64,000 nucleotides of DNA from Limivivens sp034101475 (GTDB lineage: Bacteria; Bacillota; Clostridia; Lachnospirales; Lachnospiraceae), in NCBI GenBank assembly GCA_034101475.1, contig JAXEJQ010000075.1, forward strand, positions 20,200-84,199, written 5' to 3'. Both the position numbers and the translations under genes were made by a program. Numbering within the stretch: the first letter of the stretch is position 1; each line of letters starts with the position of its first letter. This document shows positions 35,038-43,556 of this stretch, piece after piece. A model generated the notes under the pieces. It had not been told where the DNA came from, searched no databases, and saw only the letters and a list, made by a program, of their open reading frames with translations.

Positions 35038-36015
35038 ATGGATATTGTAACCTCCAGCCTTCCATTCCGGATTTCTTACAAAAATATCACCGATGGGAAA
35101 GACCGGTATTTTTGCATTGTCGGAAACGATACACCGGAAATCAGAAAGGAAAAACTGCGGGACAGGCTCCACAAGCATGAGTATTATGAACTGGTCTATG
35201 TCCTGAAAGGCGAAATGACCCAGCATCTGGAAAACGGCGTATTCCACTATCATCAGGGTGACGCCTGTCTTCTGAACCGCAATACCAGACATTACGAGGG
35301 TCATGAAACAGACTGCACGCTTCTTTTTCTTAACTTTGCTCCTGACTTTCTCCGAAAACTCTTTGGCGAAAACGATATTCTGCCGGACACCCGCCAGTTT
35401 ACTCCGGGGATCATTCAGGAATTTCTGCTGCAGAATATGCAGTCTGACCAGGAGCTTACCAGAGAATATCTGGACTTTGCCTGGAATTCCGGAGAAGCTC
35501 CCCGGGATGCCTCCCGGATACCGGAGCTGCTGGACAGGATGATCCTGGAACTTCTGTACCCGGGCACCGGCTTCGCCTTCCGCATCCAGGCAGATCTGCT
35601 CTCGCTCATCGCCGCTCTGGAAAATCCGGCCTGCTACACGGCTTCCCGCATTCGCATCGGCCCCGGCTCCGAAGCCTTTCTCATGGCACGTATGAACGGG
35701 TTTATCGAGCTCCGCCATGGACGGACCTCCCGGGAAGAGCTGTCTGCGGTTTTCCATTACAGCGGGGATTATTTAAACCGCATCGCCAGGCACCAGACCG
35801 GCATGACCATTTCCCGGCTCTGTCAGTACGCCTGCCTGCGGGAAGCCAAACGCCTCCTTCAACAGACAGACCGCAGCATCTCCGACATTATCGAAGAGCT
35901 TGGATATGTAAATCGAACCTATTTTTATAAAATCTTCAAAAAGCAATTCGGCCTGTCCCCTCTGGAGCTTCGGAACGCCGTAAAACACCGGACACAAAAC
36001 CGGGAGCTGTCCTGA
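35038..36015 (+). CDS. AraC-family regulator with cupin domain
   Basis: 325 residues. The N-terminal cupin-like sugar-binding part has KHEYYELVYVLKGEMTQHL and FHYHQGDACLLNRNTRHYE. The C-terminal two helix-turn-helix motifs include AVFHYSGDYLNRIARHQ and SISDIIEELGYVNRTYFYKI. It is transcribed away from the GH2 operon and is the natural candidate for its regulator, probably responding to a sugar released in the cytoplasm. AAAGGAG lies about 8 bases before the start. Its stop codon lies in the terminator hairpin. Confidence 0.9.
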   Translation: MDIVTSSLPFRISYKNITDGKDRYFCIVGNDTPEIRKEKLRDRLHKHEYYELVYVLKGEMTQHLENGVFHYHQGDACLLNRNTRHYEGHETDCTLLFLNFAPDFLRKLFGENDILPDTRQFTPGIIQEFLLQNMQSDQELTREYLDFAWNSGEAPRDASRIPELLDRMILELLYPGTGFAFRIQADLLSLIAALENPACYTASRIRIGPGSEAFLMARMNGFIELRHGRTSREELSAVFHYSGDYLNRIARHQTGMTISRLCQYACLREAKRLLQQTDRSISDIIEELGYVNRTYFYKIFKKQFGLSPLELRNAVKHRTQNRELS

Positions 36016-36033
36016 CAGCTCCCGTTCGCTTTT
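36001..36033 (+). terminator. Terminator after AraC regulator
   Basis: CGGGAGCTGTC/GACAGCTCCCG forms a tight stem overlapping the stop codon, followed by GTTCGCTTTTTT. It sits between convergent genes and may work in both directions. Confidence 0.85.
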
Positions 36034-37230
36034 TTATTCATTGCACTTCAGAATGTCCTCATAGAACGCATCCATTTCCTTCTGGGAATTGAAGATGGCA
36101 ATATACATCTGATTGCCCATGGCCCCGGAAAGAACCTCCGGGATACGTTCTGCCATTTTCACATGACCTTTATATTTTTCCATAATATCGCTGTGGCCCA
36201 GAATGAAATCCTTTCCGTCACGCCGTCCGGCAAACGCACAGTACGCATGCTTACCGATTGGCATCGTCGAACGGTCAAAGGCAATCATGTCTGCCCAGAT
36301 TTTATATACATCCGTGCTGTGGGCAAAATCAATCATATCCGGGGTTACGCCGCCGCTTGGACGCATGTTAACCTCCAGAGCCACCAGATCGCCCTTTTTG
36401 CCCAGTCCTTCCTGGTCCTTCAGCAGACGGAAAAACTCAAAATGTACAAAACGGCTCTTTACGCCAAAGCTCTTTACCGTAGCCCGTCCCGCTGCCCTGG
36501 TATCCTCCGGCAGATTTTTCAGAATATAAAAAATGGAATTATCCGAATTGTTTACGATATCCATAATGGACATAGGCGTTACATTACCGGTCTCAAACAT
36601 GGGCTCTCCATTGGAATCAATAATGGCATCATAGGAATTGACCTCGCCGTTGACATACTCTTCCATAATGTAAATCGTATTCGGCCATTTGAACTCAAAG
36701 AACTGCTCCATCTGCGTCTTGTTTTCAATTTTGAAGGTATGAGAAGCTCCCACTCCGTTGTCCGGCTTCGCCACAACAGGATAGCCCACCTCTTCCGCAA
36801 AGGCCAGGCAGTGCTCCAGGTCATCCACCATGTGATAGCGGGCCACCGGAATCCCCGCTTTTCTGTAGAATTCCTTCATTTTGGATTTGAATTTAATCCG
36901 CGGGATGTCTTCCTCCCGGAAACCGGTCTTTATATTAAAATCCGTCCGCAGCCGCGCGTCCCGCTCCAGCCAGTATTCGTTGTTGGACTCCAGCCAGTCA
37001 ATGCGTCCGTGTTTGTAGGCCAGAAATGCCACGGCCCGGTATACTTCATCATCATTTTCCAGACTGTTTACCTTATAATACTCATTGAGGCTGTCCTTCA
37101 GGTCGCTGGTCAGCTCATCGTAGGGCTGATCGCCGATTCCCAGCACATTCAGACCGTTTTTCTTCAGTTCCCGGCAGAACTGCCAGTAGTTCGTCGGAAA
37201 ATTTGGTGAGATAAAGATAAAATTTTTCAT
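36034..37230 (-). CDS. ATP-grasp ligase-like protein
   Basis: 398 residues, cytoplasmic. ATP-grasp pattern: FKSKMKEFYRKAGIPVARY opens the fold, VGYPVVAKPDNGVGASHTF is the ATP lysine/glycine loop, IYIMEEYVNGEVNSYDAII follows, and ALEVNMRPSGG gives the metal-binding E-x-N. The closest pattern is carboxylate-amine ligases (carbamoyl-phosphate synthase large-chain-like). The substrate is unknown. It is the last gene of a cluster with two alpha/beta-hydrolases. GGAGG lies 8 bases before the ATG. Confidence 0.85.
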   Translation of the reverse strand: MKNFIFISPNFPTNYWQFCRELKKNGLNVLGIGDQPYDELTSDLKDSLNEYYKVNSLENDDEVYRAVAFLAYKHGRIDWLESNNEYWLERDARLRTDFNIKTGFREEDIPRIKFKSKMKEFYRKAGIPVARYHMVDDLEHCLAFAEEVGYPVVAKPDNGVGASHTFKIENKTQMEQFFEFKWPNTIYIMEEYVNGEVNSYDAIIDSNGEPMFETGNVTPMSIMDIVNNSDNSIFYILKNLPEDTRAAGRATVKSFGVKSRFVHFEFFRLLKDQEGLGKKGDLVALEVNMRPSGGVTPDMIDFAHSTDVYKIWADMIAFDRSTMPIGKHAYCAFAGRRDGKDFILGHSDIMEKYKGHVKMAERIPEVLSGAMGNQMYIAIFNSQKEMDAFYEDILKCNE

Positions 37231-37290
37231 AGCTGTTCCCTCCTGTTTTTTCTTTGGTAGTGTTTTTTATACAGTCCGCAGGCGCTGCAG

Positions 37291-38049
37291 TTACTGCTGA
37301 TCCAGAAGATAGGGTACAAAATAGGCCACCTGACGGAACCACCATTCCCAGTCATGGCTGCAGTCATAGCCCCAGTAGTCCACCCAGACATTAATTCCCT
37401 TATCCTGCAGAATGCCCTGCAGCCATCTCGTGGAATCCGGCAGCTCCCAGGGACCCTGGCCCACACAGATCACTGCCTTTTTCTGGTTGTACATCCCGAT
37501 ATAGGGATGATCCTTCGGCATATTTGCCAGATAATGCACCGGAGAATTATTGTATACCAGATCATTCATAAAGGAATCAAAGCCATACTCCGCCGTATAA
37601 ATACCACTCAGTGCCAGCAGCCGGTCGAACAGATCCGGGCGCCGGAAATAGAGATTTGCCGCATGGGTGGCCCCCAGACTGCATCCGAATACCATGATGC
37701 CCGGATAACCCGTCCAGCCGTTGCGCTCATTTGCCATATTCCGGATAAAATGCACCATTTCATCCGTGATATACCGGATCCACTGCTCATAACGCCAGAT
37801 TCTCCAGCCCGGATGACGGCTGCGGTCAGACCAGGTTTCCTGATCAATAGTATCAATGGAAAATACCATGACCTGACCCTCATCAATCCAGGGCCTCCAT
37901 GCGTCAAGCATCCGGAAATTCTCAAAATCATAGAATCTGCCGTCCTGACAGGGAATGAACAGCACCGGCCGCCCTGCATGTCCGTAAACCTTGCATTCCA
38001 TTTCCCGCTCCAGAGCCGGACTGTAATGCCTGAAATACTGCATTTCCAT
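37291..38049 (-). CDS. Alpha/beta-hydrolase (esterase family)
   Basis: 252 residues, no signal peptide. The nucleophile elbow is GCSLGATHA, with FDSFMNDLVYN and a C-terminal WVDYWGYDCSHDWEWWFRQ holding the candidate catalytic histidine. This belongs to the esterase family related to PHB depolymerase/EstD types. Adjacent to a second hydrolase (12 bases) and an ATP-grasp ligase (60 bases), it probably acts on the same metabolite. GGGAGG lies 6 bases before the start. Confidence 0.85.
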   Translation of the reverse strand: MEMQYFRHYSPALEREMECKVYGHAGRPVLFIPCQDGRFYDFENFRMLDAWRPWIDEGQVMVFSIDTIDQETWSDRSRHPGWRIWRYEQWIRYITDEMVHFIRNMANERNGWTGYPGIMVFGCSLGATHAANLYFRRPDLFDRLLALSGIYTAEYGFDSFMNDLVYNNSPVHYLANMPKDHPYIGMYNQKKAVICVGQGPWELPDSTRWLQGILQDKGINVWVDYWGYDCSHDWEWWFRQVAYFVPYLLDQQ

Positions 38050-38061
38050 AAAATTCCTCCC

Positions 38062-38826
38062 TTACGCTTCGTACATCAGTGTATTCATGAAGAAGGGGAT
38101 CTGTTTCTCCCAGCTTTCCTCACAATGATTTCCTCCCGGGACAATCCGGCAGTCCAGCAGCACCTGACGGTCCAGAAGCTGGGAAGCCGTATTTTTGAAC
38201 TGCTGCCGCATATTCGCATGAAATTTGATTTCCCTGGATCCATAATCCATATAAATGACGGTGTCCGGTTCGATTTCCGCCCGGGCAATCATGTTCCGGA
38301 TTTTGTCTGTTGCAATCCAGATAGATGGAGAAAGAGCAGCCGCTCTGGAAAAGACCTGATTATATTCCAGAACCGCGTAAAGACTCATCAGACCGCCCAT
38401 GGAGCTGCCGGCAATAAACGTATGCTCCCGTTCCGGCATGGTACGGAAATTCTGGTCGATTTCTTTTTTGAATGTATGGATCAGCCATTCCATGGTTTCC
38501 TGTCCCTGCCCGGTGATTTTCCCGAGTTTCGGATCCTGAAAGGAAAACGGGGAATATTCCCTCAGGCGCCCGTTATCCGGGCTGTGGTTGCATTCCACTG
38601 CAGCGATAATCAGCTGCGTCCGGGTGTAATCCATATATTCCTTCATGCCCCAGGATTTCCCATAAGTTGCATGAGAATCAAAAAATACATTGTGCCCGTC
38701 AAACATATAAAGAACCGGATAGCGGCGATTCTGATCCCACTCGTAGGATTCCGGGAGGTAAAGGTAGGCTTTGCGCGTCTCGTCTCCTGTCAGCTCCGGA
38801 ATTGTAATATCCCAAATATGTACCAT
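38062..38826 (-). CDS. Alpha/beta-hydrolase (esterase D/Fes-like)
   Basis: About 254 residues. Starts MVHIWDITIPELTGDETRK, has YPVLYMFDGHNVFFD, the elbow GSSMGGLMSLYA and a C-terminal GGNHCEESWEKQIPFF with the catalytic histidine. Similar proteins hydrolyse acyl or siderophore esters. The ATG at 38826 has GGAGG 6 bases upstream; an upstream ATG at 38889 would add 21 residues with a weak site. First gene of the hydrolase/hydrolase/ATP-grasp cluster. Confidence 0.83.
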   Translation of the reverse strand: MVHIWDITIPELTGDETRKAYLYLPESYEWDQNRRYPVLYMFDGHNVFFDSHATYGKSWGMKEYMDYTRTQLIIAAVECNHSPDNGRLREYSPFSFQDPKLGKITGQGQETMEWLIHTFKKEIDQNFRTMPEREHTFIAGSSMGGLMSLYAVLEYNQVFSRAAALSPSIWIATDKIRNMIARAEIEPDTVIYMDYGSREIKFHANMRQQFKNTASQLLDRQVLLDCRIVPGGNHCEESWEKQIPFFMNTLMYEA

Positions 38827-38944
38827 ATTCTTCCTCCATTCCGGGCGCCGCAGATCCTGAACCGGCACGCCCGGCTTGTACTTTTCCATTTCGTATCGAT
38901 TTCGTCACGGTTATGCCTCTCCCGCGGCCTGTCTTACTCTCCTG

Positions 38945-39739
38945 TCACATTCCCCGTGATTTGTCCACACAGGCCCGGACTGCCTCCATCACAGCACTCC
39001 GGAAGCCTTTTTCCTCCAGCACCCGGACCGCCTCAATGGTCGTCCCCGCCGGCGAACACACCATGTCCTTCAGCTCTCCCGGATGCTTTCCGGTTTCCAG
39101 AACCATCTTTGCGCTGCCGTACACTGCCTGAGCCGCAAACCGATAGGCCTGAGCTCTGGGCATTCCTGCGGCCACTGCCGCATCTGCCATGGCTTCAATG
39201 AACAAAAAGACATAAGCCGGTGAACTGCCGCTGACACCAACGACAGCATCCATCAGATTTTCCGGAATCACTTCAGACCTTCCGAAGCCATCCAGAATCC
39301 GGCAGACCTGCTCCAGCTCCCCGCTGCTGACCAGGCTTCCGGGGCATACCCCGGTGATCCCCTCCCCTACCAGCGCAGGTGTGTTCGGCATACAGCGGAT
39401 CAGCCTGACATCCTTTCCGAAAGCCTTCCCCAGCCACTCCAGGGATTTTCCCGGCGCAATGGACACAACAATCTGTTCCGGACTCACACTGTCCCGAATC
39501 TCCCGGATCACCGTTTCATAAAACTGGGGCTTTACTGCCAGAAACAGAATATCCGCCTCCCGTGCCACCTGACAGTTGTCCGTGGTGGTCCGGATTCCCA
39601 GTTCTTCTCCGGTTTTTTTCAGCTTTTCCTCATGCAGGGCAGAAGCCAGAATATCCTCCCGGGACACGATTTTATTTTTAATAATTCCCTTCAGCATGGC
39701 CACGGCCATATTGCCGCAGCCCACAAATCCAAGTACCAT
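38945..39739 (-). CDS. proC: Pyrroline-5-carboxylate reductase
   Basis: 264 residues, the usual ProC size. N-terminal NADP-binding GFVGCGNMAVAMLKG, then CMPNTPALVGEGITG, and the conserved C-terminal GSSPAYVFLFIEAMADAAV, CSPAGTTIEAVRVLE and AVMEAVRAC. It catalyses the last step of proline synthesis, reducing pyrroline-5-carboxylate with NAD(P)H. GGAGG is 7 bases upstream. It lies downstream of two G3E GTPases with which no functional link is known. Confidence 0.95.
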   Translation of the reverse strand: MVLGFVGCGNMAVAMLKGIIKNKIVSREDILASALHEEKLKKTGEELGIRTTTDNCQVAREADILFLAVKPQFYETVIREIRDSVSPEQIVVSIAPGKSLEWLGKAFGKDVRLIRCMPNTPALVGEGITGVCPGSLVSSGELEQVCRILDGFGRSEVIPENLMDAVVGVSGSSPAYVFLFIEAMADAAVAAGMPRAQAYRFAAQAVYGSAKMVLETGKHPGELKDMVCSPAGTTIEAVRVLEEKGFRSAVMEAVRACVDKSRGM

Positions 39740-39798
39740 CTGTTATCCTCCTTACCGGCTCCGTAATCCGGCATCCCCTTCTGCCTTCTCACTCTTCG

Positions 39799-39865
39799 GC
39801 TCAGTGATGCCGGATCCTGTTCTGCCTTCCCATCAGCTCAGTGATGCCGGATCCTGTTCTGCCTT
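39799..39865. repeat. Direct repeat, 30 bases at 37-base period
   Basis: The 30-base unit beginning GCTCAGTGATGCCGGATCC occurs at 39799-39828 and again at 39836-39865. The second copy (plus-strand order) is the C-terminal coding end of the GTPase gene; the first lies after its stop codon. It looks like a recent tandem duplication of the gene end. Confidence 0.8.
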
Positions 39866-40774
39866 ATCCGCTTTCTCGATGCTTTCCAGATACAGTACGG
39901 GACCTTTCTCCCGGTACACACTGGAATATTCAAATTTGAATTTTACGGTGACCATCACCCAATCCCTTTTTTTATAGGGGAGATTACCTTCATAATGGCA
40001 GACATATCCCATAAATCTGGTATCCTGAATACAGCAGGTCATAACAAAACGTCCCGGCACAAACATGCCCTTTTTAAAGCGAAGGCTGGTATAAACCTGC
40101 GCGCGGAAACGCAGACGCTTTCCGTCATAAGCCTCCGGATGCTCTGAAGCGTCCAGATACCAGATTCCGTAATCCATATCCTCCAGATCAATAAAATCTG
40201 CGTTCCGGTCGAAGGGAAGATCCTCCTCTCCCTGCTGCATAATGTTTCCGTCCGTATCCTCAAAGATAAACTGTACCTGAGGATTGGACGCTTTCACCGT
40301 TCTGCGGAAAAGAGAGCGGTTCGTCTCCTCTGTACAGCGGTTCAGAATAATCAGCTCAGACTGAAACAGCGGCTCCAGAAACATTTTCCGCATGTTGGTC
40401 ATATACATCTCCATGGTCGTGGCATCCACGGTGGAGTAGACTCCCTCCACCTGCCATCCCTTCGGATATTCCATCTCCAGAATGTTTTTTACATCCCAGG
40501 TACCATTCCATTCAATAATCACCTGTGCCGGACGGTAAGCCCGGTCACAGTTTTTGAAAAATCCCGGATTCAGCTGCTCCGGCTCTTCCACAGAAAGCAT
40601 TTGAACCTGATATTTTTTCAGGAATTCTTTATCAAATTCTTCCTCGCCTTCTTCGCAGACCAGCAGAAGCGTCAGGCCGTCCTCCATAAAATCCTGATTC
40701 ACCAGAGTATCCTTTATAAACGTGGTCTTACCGCTTTCCAGAAATCCGGTGCAGACATATACTGGTACTTCCAT
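39833..40774 (-). CDS. G3E (CobW-like) GTPase fused to a YcgQ-like C-terminal domain
   Basis: 313 residues. The N-terminal P-loop GFLESGKTTFIKDTL and ILNRCTEETNRS mark a G3E GTPase. The C-X-C-C metal motif normal for CobW/COG0523 proteins is absent. From about residue 205 the CobW C-terminal domain is replaced by a segment (YDGKRLRFRAQVYTS, GRFVMTCCIQDTRFMGYVCH, KKRDWVMVTVKF) that resembles the DUF1980/YcgQ domain found with zinc-related permeases. Likely involved in metal-cofactor handling with the neighbouring His-rich GTPase. AAGGCGG precedes the start by 6 bases. Confidence 0.75.
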   Translation of the reverse strand: MEVPVYVCTGFLESGKTTFIKDTLVNQDFMEDGLTLLLVCEEGEEEFDKEFLKKYQVQMLSVEEPEQLNPGFFKNCDRAYRPAQVIIEWNGTWDVKNILEMEYPKGWQVEGVYSTVDATTMEMYMTNMRKMFLEPLFQSELIILNRCTEETNRSLFRRTVKASNPQVQFIFEDTDGNIMQQGEEDLPFDRNADFIDLEDMDYGIWYLDASEHPEAYDGKRLRFRAQVYTSLRFKKGMFVPGRFVMTCCIQDTRFMGYVCHYEGNLPYKKRDWVMVTVKFKFEYSSVYREKGPVLYLESIEKADKAEQDPASLS

Positions 40775-40790
40775 AAGACACCGCCTTAAC

Positions 40791-41876
40791 TTAAATATGG
40801 AACAGCTCTGCCAGAGCGTCTTCCTTCAGATCTGCGCCGATGACGCAGAGCTTGCCGGTATAATCCGGACTGCCGCTGCGGATCTCATATTCTTCCGGAA
40901 CCAGATCAAACTGAAGCCAGCTTCCGTCAGCCGCCGAAAGAATCCCCTTGGCACGCAGAACCGTGCCGTATTCCCGGGTATCCGCGAGCTTCTTCAGCAT
41001 GCCCTCCAGATCCTCTCTGGTGTATTTATGAGCAGTTTCTCTGCCCCAGCTGGTGAAAACCTCATCCGCATGATGATGTCCGTGATGGTCGTGATCATGA
41101 TGATGATGCTCGTGATCGTGGTCACAGCAGTGACCCTCTTCATGGTCGTGGTGATGATGCTCATGCTCATGATCGTGGTCACAGCAATGACCCTCTTCAT
41201 GGTCGTGGTCGTGATCGTGGTGATGGTGTTCATGGTCATGGCCGCAGCACTCGTCCTCATCAATCAGATTCTCCGGTCTGCTGGAATTCTCCAGCGCATG
41301 ACGGATCAGATCCTTGTCCAGCTGATCCCAGGGGGTGGTGATAATAGCTGCCTTCTCGTTGTGTTCACGCAGCATATGCACACATTGCTCCAGTTTCTCA
41401 TCGCTCATCATCTGGGTACGGCTGATCACAATCGTTCCCGCATGCTCCACCTGGTTCAGGAAAAACTCCCCGAAATTCTTCATGTACATTTTTGCCTTTT
41501 TGCCATCTACAACGGTCACCGCACTGCCGATTTCAATCCCTGCTTCCGCCTCTACGCCTTCCACAGCCTTTACGACATCGGAAAGCTTTCCAACTCCGGA
41601 GGGTTCAATAATAATCCGGTCCGGCTTTAATTCCTCCATAACCTTTTTCAGTGCCTCACTGAAATCACCTACCAGCGTGCAGCAGATGCATCCGGAATTC
41701 ATTTCCGTAATTTCCACACCGGCATCCTTCAAAAATCCGCCGTCAATTCCAATTTCTCCAAATTCATTTTCAATCAGTACCAGCTTCTCCCCGGCAAAAA
41801 CCTGGTCAATCAGCTGTTTAATAAAGGTCGTCTTACCTGCTCCCAAAAATCCGGAAACAATATCAACTTTCGTCAT
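40791..41876 (-). CDS. CobW/COG0523 metal chaperone GTPase, histidine-rich
   Basis: 361 residues. P-loop GFLGAGKTT at 9-17, metal motif GCICC at 62-66 and a long His/Asp/Glu-rich stretch at about 205-265 with many HDH and HHHH groups and two CCDHDHE units, then the CobW C-terminal domain. Such GTPases deliver zinc, cobalt or nickel to client proteins. The start is the ATG at 41876 with AGGAGG 7 bases upstream, although the frame is open to 41984. A promoter and a leader repeat shared with another operon lie upstream. The metal cannot be decided. Confidence 0.9.
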   Translation of the reverse strand: MTKVDIVSGFLGAGKTTFIKQLIDQVFAGEKLVLIENEFGEIGIDGGFLKDAGVEITEMNSGCICCTLVGDFSEALKKVMEELKPDRIIIEPSGVGKLSDVVKAVEGVEAEAGIEIGSAVTVVDGKKAKMYMKNFGEFFLNQVEHAGTIVISRTQMMSDEKLEQCVHMLREHNEKAAIITTPWDQLDKDLIRHALENSSRPENLIDEDECCGHDHEHHHHDHDHDHEEGHCCDHDHEHEHHHHDHEEGHCCDHDHEHHHHDHDHHGHHHADEVFTSWGRETAHKYTREDLEGMLKKLADTREYGTVLRAKGILSAADGSWLQFDLVPEEYEIRSGSPDYTGKLCVIGADLKEDALAELFHI

Positions 41877-42004
41877 ATGAATGCCTCCTATATATGCTTT
41901 GAAACAATAACGTATCTGTTCAGCCCCTTCACCGATCCGCTTCGCAGACCCATAGACGCAGCTGCGCCGACAGAGCTTGCTCACACCTGACTCAAATTCT
42001 TACG

Positions 42005-42043
42005 GCCTCATCAGCAGGTGATTCAGCCTGTTCTGAACAGTTA
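42005..42043 (-). repeat. Leader repeat, copy 1 (upstream of CobW gene)
   Basis: On the minus strand it reads GTAACTGTTC, AGAACAGGCTGAATCACC, TGCTGATGAGG in order. About 30 of 39 positions match 59217-59255. CTGTTC-A-GAACAG is a hairpin. It sits just downstream of the -10 box, i.e. near the 5' end of the transcript. Confidence 0.7.
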
Positions 42044-42068
42044 CATCATAACAATTTTTCAAACGATT

Positions 42069-42077
42069 ATTATAACA
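42069..42077 (-). promoter_or_regulatory. Extended -10 promoter for CobW operon
   Basis: TGTTATAAT on the minus strand. No strong -35. A second possible -10 (TATGAT) is at 42045-42050. Confidence 0.45.
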
Positions 42078-42132
42078 CGGTTTTTTAAGATTTAAAAGGC
42101 TGTTTTTTGAAATCAAACTGGCAGCAGAGGTA

Positions 42133-42163
42133 TTGACTCTATAACTGTTGTAGAGTTTATAAT
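42133..42163 (+). promoter_or_regulatory. MerR-type promoter/operator
   Basis: TTGACT and a perfect TATAAT separated by 19 bases, with the dyad ACTCTA/TAGAGT (42136-42141, 42151-42156) in the spacer. The over-long spacer and the dyad are the classic arrangement of promoters activated by MerR proteins through DNA untwisting. Confidence 0.9.
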
Positions 42164-42201
42164 TCTCTGGTAAAATAGCCAATGAAAGGACTGACACTGA
42201 A

Positions 42202-43556
42202 ATGATAAAGGAAAAAAACCTGACAAGCGGAAGCGTATTTAAAACTCTTTTCTCTTTTTCTTATCTTATTTGCTGCAGACACTCTATGGTATGGCTGATT
42301 TATTCATCATCGGCCAGTTCAACGGTGTAGAAAGCACCACTGCTGTTTCCATCGGCAGTCAGGTCATGCACATGCTGACCGTCATGATTGTCGGCCTGTC
42401 CATGGGTGCCACAGTCATCATCGGCCGGGCGATCGGCGCACGGCAGAAAAGAGAGGCGTCTGCTGCGATCGGAAATACGATCACACTGTTTCTCGGATTA
42501 TCGCTTGGAATGACAGCGATGCTCTTACTGCTGGTCCATTCCATTGCTGCCCTCATGTCCACACCGGCTGAAGCAGTAAACGGCACTGTTTTGTATCTGA
42601 CTATCTGTTTTATTGGAATTCCGTTTATTACCGCTTACAACATCATCAGTTCCATTTTTCGCGGCATGGGTGATTCCAAAAGTCCCATGTATTTTGTGGC
42701 TATCGCCTGCGCTTCCAACATCGCATTGGATTATTTCTTTATTGGGATTCTAAAGCTGGGGCCCGCCGGTGCAGCCCTTGCCACAACGCTCTCTCAGACG
42801 ATCAGCGTTTTTGCGTCTCTTTGGATCATTCTGCGCAGACAGACAGGACTGACCTTAAAACGAACAGATTTCCGACCAAAGAAAGGCGTCCTGTGTTCTC
42901 TGCTGAAAATCGGGCTTCCGGTGGCTTTTCAGGACGGCTTCATCCAGATCTCTTTTATTGTGATCACGGTCATTGCAAATCAGAGAGGACTGAGCGATGC
43001 TGCCGCAGTGGGCATTGTGGAGAAAATCATCAGCTTCCTGTTCCTTGTTCCCTCCTCCATGTTGTCCGCTGTTTCTGCCCTGTCCGCTCAGAATATCGGA
43101 GCCGGAAGACAGGACCGTGCAAAACAGACCCTTGGATACGCCATTGCCCTCTCTGTTTCTTTCGGTATTCTGTCTGTCCTTGTGATGCAGCTGGCAGCAG
43201 AACCATTTATCGGACTTTTTACACCGGATACCGGAGTTGTCCGGCTGGGCAGTCAGTATATGCGCGGCTATGTCTGGGATTGTATCTTAGCGTGGATTCA
43301 TTTCTGCTTCAGTGGCTATTTCTGCGCCTGCGGACTGTCCGGATTATCGTTCCTGCATAATGTCATTTCAATTGTCTGCGCCCGGATCCCGCTGGCATAT
43401 CTGGCCTCAAATCATTTTCCGGATACTCTGTTTCCAATGGGTCTGGCCACTACGGCAGGTTCCTGTGTATCGGTAATTATCTGCATCATCGTGTATATCC
43501 GGATGCAGCGAAAGGGAAAAAATTATGGAAAAAAGCGGATTCTTTCAAATCGGTGA
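42202..43556 (+). pseudogene. MATE family efflux transporter with N-terminal frameshift
   Basis: From TTG 42270 the frame encodes a MATE protein lacking its first 25 or so residues (LQTLYGMADLFIIGQFNGVE onward, 12 expected helices minus part of the first). The natural beginning is visible from ATG 42202 in another frame (MIKEKNLTSGSVFKTLFSFS). The two frames should join at a segment like LPYLLSY; a small deletion within the T/C-rich run 42246-42265 best explains it. No ribosome site precedes the TTG. It is driven by a MerR-type promoter and overlaps the merR gene by 32 bases, so it is the expected target exporter. It may be inactive. Confidence 0.65.

Larger units (their letters stand above)
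41877..42132. other. Long leader of the CobW operon
   Basis: No gene. It holds the promoter, the shared leader repeat and a further 125 bases containing short hairpins (GAGC/GCTC). No B12 riboswitch signature or Zur-type palindrome was recognised. Confidence 0.5.

Noticed and set aside
41094..41263. Repeated CATGATGGTCGTG-like DNA as a CRISPR or tandem array
   Set aside because: It is the coding sequence for the His/Asp-rich stretch of the CobW protein.
41877..41984. N-terminal extension of the CobW gene
   Set aside because: The P-loop normally begins within 10 residues of the start; AGGAGG supports ATG 41876.
42000..42197. 65-residue minus-strand frame
   Set aside because: It covers the CobW leader, promoter and MerR operator; no ribosome site or family.
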